From NCBI RefSeq assembly GCF_004359215.1, contig NW_027152030.1:449198-513197 (forward strand): a DNA stretch of 64,000 nt, in the 5' to 3' direction. Below are positions 53,033 to 62,353 of the stretch, piece after piece. The notes under the pieces were generated by a model. It had not been told where the DNA came from. It ran no database searches and worked only from the letters and a program-made list of their open reading frames with translations. Origin of the DNA: Bremia lactucae. Taxonomy: Eukaryota > Oomycota > Peronosporomycetes > Peronosporales > Peronosporaceae. Position numbers and translations under genes: made by a program. Positions within the stretch are counted from its first letter, which is position 1; every line of letters begins with the position of its first letter.

Positions 53033-54704
53033 ATGACTTCATGCAACGACAACGAGCGCGTGGTTTATTATGATCTCGAAGCTGGCTCTCATACTAAGAA
53101 TCTGCTGCTCTCGCCTACCACCAAACCCGCTTTCACGTTGCCTATTGTAGGAACTTTAGCACTTGAAGTAACCGGTCAAAATAGTGAGATTTCCCCACAC
53201 CGGCAGCATCCTTGGTTTATTCTAGGTGCGTTTATGATAGTGGTACCATTGTTAACTAATATGCTGGTATTTTTTGCTTAGACGAAACTCTTGAGAAAGA
53301 CAACGAAGAAAATCCGTTTGCGACCTTGTTACTACCACAACAATCTTTGCTGGAGGCACCGAAGCCAACGATTGATGCGGACAAGGGTGCGCAAAGTGAA
53401 CATTCAGAAGTTTGCAATGAAGTAACATCTGAATCATTGGCGAAACCTAAATATTTGAATATTGGCGCTGCGCGCTCACGACATTCCCGACTTGAAAGAA
53501 GGGAAACGAGCTGCGATGATCAAAAAAATAAGTCTCGCTCTACAACAAAAATAAGCCAGCACTGCAGTAGAATGACAAACGCAGTTAACAATAGCTTAAA
53601 AATACTCAATTCTGAAGCGGCGTCTTTGAGGCCTGAGCGCTGGACTACAAAGAAGGTAGCATATGCTGATACCATAAAACGCCGGAAGTCTTTAGGGGCA
53701 CTTCAAAAGCGACTTAGCTCTCAATTAGACACGCCGTCTGAGAAAAGGTGGGTGCTCATCCATTCGAGTAGTCAGCTATTCAGCATTCTGATATGACTTG
53801 TAAATGTAGGCGAAAGTCGATGCCTGTTGGCTTATTAAGGCGACAAAAACAGCAAACCTTGGAAAACGGATCAGTTATAAGCGGTAAATTGGACAGAAAC
53901 TTATCACAATCGAAAAAAAAGTTGCTGTCTGATGTACTGCAACGGGCAACGATGATTTCACAGCGGCAGAATATTTTTTTGGAAACTAGTTTGACTTCAC
54001 AGGTAGATTTATCAATCATATTTTGGCAATATCTCGCGAACTATTGTACTTAACGATAAAATATTGATTGTCAGGCTCAAAGTGGCGAGGACAATACGAA
54101 ATCCGATGCGATTTCTGACACGATAAAACAGTTGCAAGCCGAGCCATTTGTACTGGAATCATTTTCTTCGGTCAAGTCTTCGTCAGTGGAAGCATTTATG
54201 GATCGAAAAACAAAAACCGTAATGAATGAATTTAAAACTCGTGGAAATTTGGGTGATGTCATTCGCAAGGCTATTCGCAAGCGAAAGCGGGACCTCACGT
54301 TGTTACGCTCGCACGATCAGCATTTGCTTCCACAGCAAAGTAGCCAGTCGCTACACAGTTCGAATGGTGTGATGGAATGTGTTCAAGATCGAGCGTGGAT
54401 AAAGGTTCATTTGAAGCGACGTTGCGCAGCTATGCCTCACCTTCTTTTGTACGAATGCCAAATGCATGACTATGAAGTGAGAAAATTAAAAAATGCTCCA
54501 AGAGCCTTTAAAGAGAAGAATATGATCGTAAAAGCATTTTTCGATCTGCGGGACGCTGGATACCCCAAATTGTCGGACGGAATATTGCTGAAGATATACG
54601 ATCCGCTATACTTGGTTGCAGAGCAGTTAGCGGCAGGTTCAACTCGCGAACCCACGTACTTTTTGCTTGGCACCCAACTTGCAGAGTCGTTAAATGATAG
54701 TTGA
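53033..54704 (+). CDS. Unrecognised four-exon gene (493 aa predicted)
   Basis: Start ATG at 53033. Exons 53033-53225, 53282-53747, 53810-54002 and 54075-54704, separated by introns of 56, 62 and 72 nt with GTGCGT...TTAG, GTGGGT...GTAG and GTAGAT...TCAG borders. The exon lengths sum to 1482, a multiple of three, and every junction keeps the frame, which strongly supports the model. The protein is hydrophilic: a Ser/Thr/Lys-rich middle with many basic clusters (RRETSCDDQKNKSRS; KRRKSLGALQKRL), an acidic link, and a more ordered C-terminal part (AWIKVHLKRRCAAMPHLLL; VKAFFDLRDAGYP; LLKIYDPLYLVAEQLA). The basic patches suggest a nuclear protein, but no family is recognised. It converges on ORC4. 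A Gypsy relic lies just upstream. Confidence 0.8.
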
Positions 54705-55373
54705 TAGCGATTGTTGTTAGCCGAATTGTGGCAAAAAGCTGTTAAATATCGTGGAACTCGACTTTTTTTCATGCGTCTCTAAATTATGCTTTATGCGGTA
54801 ATTAAGAGATGAGCTATTTAATTTGATAACAATTATACATGCACGGTGATGGTCACCATGGAGGAGGCTTCCAAATTCTGCTTTTTTTTAAGCTTTAACG
54901 ATAGCTGTTGCGCATCTCGAAGGCATGTGAAGCATTCTAATGACACCAACATTGGAAAATCTTACATGAGCACATTTCCTAGGAATACCAAGTGGCCTTA
55001 AGCCTCGTACCAGCCAATAGTAGGCAGAAAATTAAAGCGTGATTTTTGTCGCAAATGGTGCAGCAATGTCTGAACTTAACATACGCCGAAGAAGAGGCTT
55101 TGTCGGTAACGTATCTCTTATTTTAAATTGCTTAACACTTGCGCGCAGCATTGAATGGCTGGTCAAGACCAACTCGACGAGAATACCGGATGACATGGGA
55201 CATATTGTAAACGGCACAGAATTTTCAAAGGTTATTGGACATCACTATTGAAAATTCAGGATTATAATGAGCTGTGTATCAGTCCGGCAATACGACGGGT
55301 ACATAAAGTTCTTTGCGCGATGGATGGTGCCGTTTAAGTCATATTTAGCCATTTTAATCTCTTTTTAACGGAA
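54705..55373. other. Convergent intergenic stretch
   Basis: It separates two genes transcribed towards each other. A 61-codon plus-strand frame with ATG at 55066 (MSELNIRRRRGFVG, ends 55251) has no domain or neighbour support. Otherwise AT-rich with no feature. Confidence 0.5.
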
Positions 55374-56962
55374 TTAATTTCCGTTGAGAGCCCATTCTCT
55401 CAGTATAGTCGAACAGTCTATGCTGCCATTTAGCAGCATTCCTTTTAATGTGCGCGGAGCAAAAATCAAGTGTACTACCCGAAACTCAGGCTGCAGTGAG
55501 CCTGCTCTGCCTAGTCTCATATGAAAATCCCCACCGCGTCCAGTGTTAAATGCATCTCCAGCGTCCTTCACGAGCTTTAATTGTAGCAAATGCTCTAGTG
55601 CTTTCTGAGCCTCACTGCGAGTTGGCAGTTGCACAAGCATATCGTGCTGACGGAGAAAAATTTCCCAACGCGCGTACACCATTTCAAGTGTGAAAACGCA
55701 TTGATCAGCCTTTTCAAGGTGCCCCATTCCGATCAGTAATGCAAGCCCGTGATCCGTCACACTTCGAAGCACAGCGAGTTGATGATCTTGCTCCAACAAG
55801 TTTCTAGCGCGTCGAATGTTCTGAGCTGTTAGCAATGGAGTATTAACATCCAAGTAACAAACAGCTGCAAAGACAAGCCTTATGAAAAAGGCTTGCGGTT
55901 TGCCAATGTCGTAATCAAACTCAAGGCTTGTTAAAACTTTGTTGTGTTTTGACTGCAGCTCTTTTAGACTCTGGCTTAGCAAAGCAATATAGTTGACTGA
56001 TGGCTGTTGCATTGTACTGAACGAAGTCCAGTTAAAATCATCAAGAGAAAGCATACAAAAGAGGTCACGCTGTATCTGGACGAAAGAAGGTCTTTCAATA
56101 ACAATCTGAATGTTTGAAAATCTGTGTCAAGTAAGGATACACGTATAAGTACAGAGTTTAATGGCTTGAGCGCGTAAGTTTTGACAGATATCACAATATT
56201 GACCTCGAAAGCACTCGTTTTTCCAGATTGTCCACAACATTGTAATTGTCTGTGACACCCAGCACGCCCATTTTAATATCGAAATCCTACAAACATTGTA
56301 GCACAGCATAACATTACCCACTATGTTGCGTGCAGAAGTAAATCTGCAGCTACCTGCAACCAATCCAGCAAGTTGTAAAGTAACAATTGCTTTTTATTAC
56401 TAGTTTCAAGCACAAATTGCTCCAGCGCATCTAGAATGACAATCACATGGTCTCCAGTCTTGGCTTTTGCAATGAGCAGGCCGCGAAGATACTCGTACAT
56501 ATTCCAGTATGACAGCACCTTTTCCAGGTTAGAAGCAGAACATCAGATCTCTTGCTGAGATTAATCAAAAAAATATTGGCCTACTGGGTGCTTGACTGCC
56601 GTCGCGCGGGTAAGCTGCGCTGTGAGCTCCCTAAATGCTTCGAGCTCGTTTTGCAAGATCATACCATTAAGATATATTAGCGTAAATTTGCCAAACTTGC
56701 AGCGCAAGTTGTGCATTGCTCGCTTTACAATGACATTACGTTCGCTGCCCGCAGCTCCAAGTAAAAGCCCGGATTGGTTTTCACCAAACTGCACCGTGCG
56801 CTCGAAAAGCTGTTCGAGCTTAAAACTTGCGCCCCAATCCTTGGCTGATTCATTTGCGTTTCGAACACAATCGGATGATATGACACGGGAGAGCTTGTGC
56901 TTAAGACGTTGGTGCAGTGCACAGCGCACCACGTGCAACTCATCCGCTAAAGGCGCTTTCAT
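55374..56962 (-). CDS. ORC4: Origin recognition complex subunit 4 (457 aa)
   Basis: Four exons: 56585-56962, 56354-56518, 56204-56286, 55374-56121; introns of 66, 67 and 82 nt (GTAGGC...AAAAG, GTAGCT...TGTAG, GTCAAT...CACAG). The frames join correctly and total 1374 nt. Length is near the ~436 aa of animal ORC4. ORC4 is an AAA+ subunit of the complex that marks replication origins and loads MCM. Seen here: a Walker A position LLLGAAGSERN (about residues 66-76) lacking the usual GK[ST], Walker B VIVILDALEQF (about 152-161), then LLYNLLDWLQ and, across exons 3-4, the block MGVLGVTDNYNVVDNLEKRVLSRFSNIQI. This last block is the family hallmark (VLGLTCRLD..ELLEKRVKSRF). The C-terminal half resembles the winged-helix part (YARWEIFLRQHDM). 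Confidence 0.9.
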
Positions 56963-57473
56963 TGGTACAATTAATGATACGCTTAACTTACGTTGTGCAA
57001 TATCAAAAAAAATCAGGAAATTGGCGGGGTACTATTGCTATCAACATTGGTAAACGCTAACTTTGCCTTCATGACATGAGTCACGAAAAGTACACAACAT
57101 TTCGACACGATGAACTAGTTTAATACTTTAGTAGTCAAATTTAAGAATGTTCAGATCAATCGAAGACTTATAAAATTGGTAGCGTGGTTGTGATACATTG
57201 CGGTGTAACTTACAATTATTATTTTAATCTCACGTTGTGACCGTGATCTATTGAAATTAAGAACATTATGTAAGAAGCGATGTTGCCTGGTGAATACGTC
57301 CATTTCGAGTCAAAGTTGTTGACTCAACTGTACTAGCCTGCGCAGACAGCTGGGACATGAGCACTACCACATTGTCCTCTGCCGCTGCCTTGCCAAATAC
57401 ATAATTTCCCCGCAGTGGTAACAATATTTATAATTCGCTTATTGTGTCAACGAGTATCTACTGCTTCTATCGA
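56963..57473. other. ORC4 upstream region and 3' flank of the CDV3-like gene
   Basis: AT-rich sequence between two minus-strand genes, so it should hold the ORC4 promoter. No coding frame or clear promoter motif identified. Confidence 0.5.
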
Positions 57474-57974
57474 TTATTCCTCGTCTTCGTCATCATGCAG
57501 CGAAGCCCAAGCATTCTTGGTTTCGACAGCCTTCGTAATAGGTGCCTTCATGCTCTGTAGCTGCACTTTGGATGCGCCACTACCCAGCGATGGAAAAGCG
57601 CGTTCGTTGTCGAGCTGGATGCGGCGGTTTACGCGGTTCCGTTGCTCTTGTTCTGCCCACGTGGTGGCCACTGACTCCTTTTCACTAGGTTTTTTGTATT
57701 TCTTGGGTTGCTTGGCCCATTGGAAAGACATTTTTGTTTGCTCTTCTTCCTTGTTCAACAAAAGGTCCGATAAGATTTTGCCCGACGCTACCGTTGCGGG
57801 AGCCACAACTTTCGGCGCGGGCTTAGCGGAAGCCGCCGCAGCCATACGCTCAGCAGTGGCGCGCTCAATATTTAGCGCGCTTGTCTTGACGATGACGTTG
57901 GCATTGACAGTCGTAGATTTCTTTTTCTTTTTCTTACCAAAGAGGGAGTTGAGCTTCGCGTCCGGATCGGCCAT
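57474..57974 (-). CDS. CDV3-like small basic/acidic protein (166 aa)
   Basis: The ATG at 57974 (context AAAATGG) is preferred; nine more codons upstream lack an ATG. The N-terminus MADPDAKLNSLFGKKKKKK and the late motif ERAFPSLGSGA match the layout of the CDV3 (carnitine-deficiency-associated 3) family, which starts with a short LDNFFAKRDKKKK segment and ends with an FPSL motif. Between them is a low-complexity, Ala- and Lys-rich disordered region with a WAKQPKKYKKP segment and a terminal acidic DDEDEE. The biochemical role of the family is poorly known. Single exon. It is divergent from the MYND gene with only 166 bp between the two start codons. Confidence 0.6.
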   Translation of the reverse strand: MADPDAKLNSLFGKKKKKKSTTVNANVIVKTSALNIERATAERMAAAASAKPAPKVVAPATVASGKILSDLLLNKEEEQTKMSFQWAKQPKKYKKPSEKESVATTWAEQEQRNRVNRRIQLDNERAFPSLGSGASKVQLQSMKAPITKAVETKNAWASLHDDEDEE

Positions 57975-58140
57975 TTTGAATGAAGATATCTGGTTGGCCA
58001 AAGATGCTCATATATGTAAGTTCAGGACACAAAGCAAATGCTGTGATAATGCACCAATCATCGCATTCACAAATTCACATTGCGCCAATTTATAAAACGA
58101 TTACACGGCGATTTATAGCTCTCACTTTCCCATTCTTGAA
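57975..58140. promoter_or_regulatory. Shared divergent promoter region
   Basis: 166 bp lie between the start codons of two divergently transcribed genes, so both promoters must lie here or overlap the coding sequences. No specific element was identified by eye. Confidence 0.55.
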
Positions 58141-59556
58141 ATGATTAACAGCTCCTCAATGACTTTGTCCGCACTGATCGAAAGAAATTGCCTGTCATGT
58201 CGGAATCCTAATGCTAAGAATCGCTGCGGCGGCTGTCGACGGGCCTACTTCTGTAACCGCGACTGTCAACGCCAGAGCTGGAAAAGCCACCGTCCGTCAT
58301 GTCTTCCTTCGCCCGTTAAGTCTTTAAATGATCTGGTTCATGTTAGCACTAACGATATTATCGATGCACCCGTAACTGCATCGCCTTTCAAATGTGTGGA
58401 CCTCGCAACAGGGCCCGTGCATGTTACAGACATTTCAGTCGAGCCGTCAGCAGCAACTCCCAAGTCAAAGAAAAAGAGTGCGAAAAACAAGAAGAAGCGA
58501 ATTGCGCGCAGCAACAGCATGCATTTGGCCTCCACAAGCACCCCGCGACAGGAGCGCAAGAACCGCTCAGCCTCACTTGGTGGAAAAAAGCACGTCCTAT
58601 GGGGAGACGTGCAGGCGCGAGAATTTGCGCGCTTCCCTGGTGGCGGCAGTGCTGTACCTTACGACGGAACATGGGCCCTGGGTCTTGGTAATAAGGTTGC
58701 GGACATTGACCTCGGCACTGTGCTTGAGGTGGAAAAAGTTCGAGAGATGGAGTTGCAAGAACGAGCCAATAACTTGTCAAAGTCCAAGCGCCGCAACGTC
58801 AGTGTGGGTGAGACGCGCCAATTTGACTACCGCCGAGGGGTTGACAACCCGCTTTTTTCTCGATTGAGCGAAGACGAACGCAAGAAAGTTTTCACGCAAG
58901 ATAGAATCGCTCAGGAGGATTTAGCGATTGAGGCTCAATTGTCGTCGTCTTCAGATTTAGAAAAACCTAGGCGAAAGTACTCGACTAGATCTGCTTCCAT
59001 TTTCGATAATTTTGATGGTTTCCAAGGTTACATTGAATCTTCTCTAACATCGCTGGATTTTGGCTGTGTGTCAATTGAGCAGCTGGATGAATTCGCCAGA
59101 ATTCGTGACTCGCGCGACGGCGCTTGTGGCTGCTCGTGCGGAGACCTTGTCAAAAAAGTTGCAAAAATGAATGTGAAAAAGCTTCGAGCGTTCTTGCATG
59201 ATTATAACATTCCGATTCTGGACACGGGCACGGGGAAGACAGAACTTATGACTGCTGCCAAGAAAGTAGCGCGTGCGCACAAGAATTGCTCTACTGCCGA
59301 CGCGGACTGTGAATGCGCGCGAAACGGCGTGCCGTGCCACTCAGATGTTTGTGAAGGCTGCTCTGATGATTGTCACAACCCATTTCAGCGATACGAATAC
59401 AAAGAAAGTGAAGTGAAGCAGTACCGCAAAGTGCAGCTGGATAAATGGCGCAACTTACAGCAGTCAATTAAGGCAACTTCAAGTTGTAAAATCTTGCGTG
59501 AAGACAACTACCCTACAATTTTTCCACCTAAGGCACATGCACAGAGCATAAAGTAG
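58141..59556 (+). CDS. MYND zinc finger / SAP-like / CSRNP-like cysteine-rich nuclear protein (471 aa)
   Basis: Single open frame from ATG 58141. Residues 17-53 form a MYND zinc finger: C17, C20, C29, C32, C38, C42, H49, C53 with YFCNRDCQRQSWKSH. A Lys/Ser-rich basic stretch (about 110-150: SKKKSAKNKKKRIARS) may target the nucleus. Residues about 160-200 contain HVLWGDVQAREFARFPGGG. From about 320 the sequence reads RDSRDGACGCSCGD, then a SAP-like helix pair (MNVKKLRAFLHDYNIP, GKTELMTAAKKV; about 342-380), then NCSTADADCECARNGVPC and CEGCSDDCHNPFQRYEY. The flanking cysteine blocks match the CSRNP/AXUD1 nuclear protein family (SREDCGCHC ... CENPMGRVEF), so the SAP-like part appears inserted in that domain. 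Probably a DNA- or chromatin-binding regulator; function inferred. Confidence 0.8.
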   Translation: MINSSSMTLSALIERNCLSCRNPNAKNRCGGCRRAYFCNRDCQRQSWKSHRPSCLPSPVKSLNDLVHVSTNDIIDAPVTASPFKCVDLATGPVHVTDISVEPSAATPKSKKKSAKNKKKRIARSNSMHLASTSTPRQERKNRSASLGGKKHVLWGDVQAREFARFPGGGSAVPYDGTWALGLGNKVADIDLGTVLEVEKVREMELQERANNLSKSKRRNVSVGETRQFDYRRGVDNPLFSRLSEDERKKVFTQDRIAQEDLAIEAQLSSSSDLEKPRRKYSTRSASIFDNFDGFQGYIESSLTSLDFGCVSIEQLDEFARIRDSRDGACGCSCGDLVKKVAKMNVKKLRAFLHDYNIPILDTGTGKTELMTAAKKVARAHKNCSTADADCECARNGVPCHSDVCEGCSDDCHNPFQRYEYKESEVKQYRKVQLDKWRNLQQSIKATSSCKILREDNYPTIFPPKAHAQSIK

Positions 59557-59628
59557 ACTGCACCGCACAATGTCGCAGCGGTACTGCACAATATCGCTGC
59601 GGCACTGCGACATAGGCTTCTCCAATAA
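59557..59628. other. 72-bp convergent gap
   Basis: The stop codons of the MYND and PX-domain genes are only 72 bp apart, so their 3' ends must overlap or end within this gap. It contains a short repeated phrase (CACAATNTCGC, GCGGCACTGCG). Confidence 0.6.
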
Positions 59629-61827
59629 CTATTTTCGTCGTGAGAAGATGCTGCGACTGCTGCGAGTTTGAGGCTGGCTGCTAGGTTGTGTCGCACGTTT
59701 GTTACGGCGCTTATAGACGGCGATTTGATCGTCCACGCGGATACCCCATTGTAAATGTTCGGCCCTTACGGCGGCAGTCAAAAACAAATTAAGTTTTTCA
59801 GCACGCTCTCCGATCGTCTTTTGTGAAAAGTTGCTCACAATGTGACGATGTGGCAACTCTGGAATATCACGGCGTTTCATTCCATTCTCCTTTATAAGAC
59901 GGTCGCACAGCGAGCTGCATCGCACAAATGCATAGCAAGAGCGTTATTCTTTGACAAATTCTAAAATGACCTCTACAGCAATAATATTACGCACCGGAAC
60001 GTGCTAAATCGCTTCCAGCAAAACAATGTGCCGTAATTTGTGGTACGAATTTCCAGTTTGTACTGAATGAACTTTTTGCCCGTTCGATTCACAATGCGAC
60101 TATCAACAATGCGAGCTGACACCAAACCGATCTCACCAGGAACTGTAAGCGACAAAAGCAACGTTAATAAGAAAACCCTTTGCCATCTGACACGACAAGA
60201 TGTACCAAGTACGCAACTTACTTGGTAACGAAGCGTCTTCCACAATAGCCCGCTCCTCCTCCTCCTCTACGTGAACAGTAACGTCTTTGATTTGAACAAA
60301 TGCAAGAAATTGGTCGTCGTCCGTAGCATTCACTTCCGTATTAATAGCGTAGCATCCGACATGAGGGTCCAAGCCCACGACTTCACCCGTGCCAAACGGC
60401 GTGTCCACCTTGGTACGGGGTGAAAGGATACGGTCGTCATCAAGGTTAACATCTTCACTAGGTACTGTGATCTGCATGCCGCCTGCGGCATTGTCAAGCT
60501 TGATAGCATAAGTCTCCCGCTCCTTGTCGTAGCTGATGACGCAACCTGGGCCGCGTTGACGTACGCGCACAGGCACATCTTTCGATAATGACTGTTCGTA
60601 CTTTGCGTTCTTCTCCTGCTGAATTTGCTCCTGTTGTATACGTTTAGCCTCCTCCTCAGCCAGTTTTGCAGCAAGTCTTGCCTCTGCTAGCTTACGGTCA
60701 CGTTCTTCAGCCTCCTTGCGAGCACGGCGCTCTTTTTCCTCCTGAATAATTCGTTTCTCCGCCTCGCTAGCCAATCGTTCTTCTTCCTTAAGAGCCTGAG
60801 CAGCCAAAAAAGCAGTCTCCTCCTCAATTTTGCGAGCACGTTCATCCTCCGCAAGCCGTTCTTCATTCTCGAGACGCAAGCGCTCTTCCTCCTCTTCGTG
60901 AAGACGTCTCTCCTCTACAAGACGCTCCTGTTCCTCTGCAAGACGTTCCTGCTCCTCGCGACGAGCGGCATCCTCGGCCTCCACGCGCGCCGCTTCTATT
61001 GCAGCAAGACGCTCTTCCTCAACGCGTATTTCCTCTTCTTCAGCCAGTCGCACGGCCTCCAAAGCGGCAAGTCGCTCTTCTTCCGCTTTACGCGAAGCCT
61101 CAGCTTCTTCAGCCGCGCGATGCTCCTCCTCCTCAAGCCGACGTAGCTCCTCTACACGAGCTGCCTCCTCAACCTGACGAAGGCACTCCTTCTCGGCTTC
61201 TGCCTCCTTACGCAAACGCGCTTCCTCGGCTTCCGCCTCCTTGCGCATACGCTCCTCGAGGGCAACACGCTCAGATTCCTCCATCGCCGCAAGCGCTGCG
61301 GCCTTGCTCTCTTCCTCAATACGCCGGCGCTCCGAAGCCTCAGCTGCCATCTTGATGCGCAGATCCTCCTCAGCGCGACGCTCGGCTTCAATCTGCTCGC
61401 GGCGCTGGCGTCGAGACTCTTCCACGCGTGCGTCGTAGGCGGCATCATTCAATTCCTTAGCAGCGCGCTCTTCAGGTAAAAGATCTTTTAGCGTGTCAGC
61501 ATCGCGGCGCACCTGGTCTTTTCGAGCTAATTCGGCCATGTACTCGGCGCCATGCTTCGCACGCAGCTTGCGCACGGCAAAAGCGCGGCCTAAACTTTGC
61601 ATCTTGGTGGCATTCTTATGTACATACGCCATAGTCTTAGGGCGGTGCAAGTACCAGAATTTGACGGCAGCCTTCGAGCTCATGATGGTCTCCAAGTCTA
61701 AAGGGCGTAATTCAGTCTCGTCAGACTGCATGGCCTTATGCGTGGCCTCATCACGGTGCAGCGCCTCGTGGTCCGTCGCTACGTTTGACTCGCGACCATC
61801 GCTAGGCTTCCAATAGGACGAGTACAT
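59629..61827 (-). CDS. Coiled-coil protein with C-terminal PX domain (679 aa)
   Basis: Three exons: 60222-61827, 59995-60142, 59629-59914. Introns of 79 nt (GTAAGT...TTACAG) and 80 nt (GTGCGT...ATGCAG). The sum is 2040 nt, in frame. Residues 1-100 include an IQ-like segment (ATKMQSLGRAFAVRKLRAKHG). About 100-425 is an uninterrupted charged coiled coil (Glu/Arg/Ala-rich repeats such as EERLAALEAVRLAEEEE). About 430-515 holds two small beta-type repeats (GCVISYDKERETYAIKLD; TPFGTGEVVGLDPHVGCYAI) of Tudor/SH3-like look. About 540-645 is a PX domain: SARIVDSRIVNRTGKKFIQY, WKRFSTFRSLCDRL (conserved Arg of the phosphoinositide pocket), IPELPHR and GERAEKLNLFL. PX domains bind phosphoinositides on endosomal membranes, so a membrane-scaffold role is likely. 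Confidence 0.85.
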
Positions 61828-62353
61828 GGCTGAAGCCTACGAAAGACTCGACTGTGATGAGTAGAGTAGGGAAATGATCGACGGGGGAAGAGGGCAGGCA
61901 CAACGTGCGCCTTGCTGTGCGTGTCAATCGTAGAGGGAGAGGTAAGTTTGGTTGTTAAAACTTGCTATCTGTATCGGAAGCACAGACCCACCCGTTTGTG
62001 GTGTCTGAATGCATCCGGCTTTTTTTTCGTAACGAGCTTAAGCATCAAACATCCTACCTTCGCTGGACTTTTGGCAAAAAAAGCTAAAGCTCTGGAGCTG
62101 TCGCGTTGCAAGCCTGTCCATTACGAAATTCGATATGCTAAGTTTTTATCGCTACATCGGAAGGTAGCATCAGATTGTCGTGGGATTTAGATTTAGCATC
62201 ACCGCAGATGCAGCAAAACGTGGACTCTTTCGCGATTCACGCAATCCAAAGAATTGTCGTTTACTGTCGTCTTAGACGTGTAACATTATTTTAAATTTAA
62301 GACATTCGAAATTGTGTTGTCTGCAAGCCACCAATTGGCATCGATTGCTCAAA
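61828..62353. promoter_or_regulatory. Divergent intergenic region
   Basis: 526 bp between two divergent start codons. The plus-strand frame 61912-62190 begins with CTG, has no domain and is not called. No other feature. Confidence 0.5.

Noticed and set aside
53226..53281. Hydrophobic stretch making the first exon look like a membrane protein
   Set aside because: It is the translation of an intron (GTGCGT...TTAG); removing it restores the downstream frame.
60898..61816. Long plus-strand frames opposite the coiled-coil gene
   Set aside because: They are complements of Glu/Arg/Ala-rich codons; the minus-strand gene has domains, good splice sites and a consistent frame.
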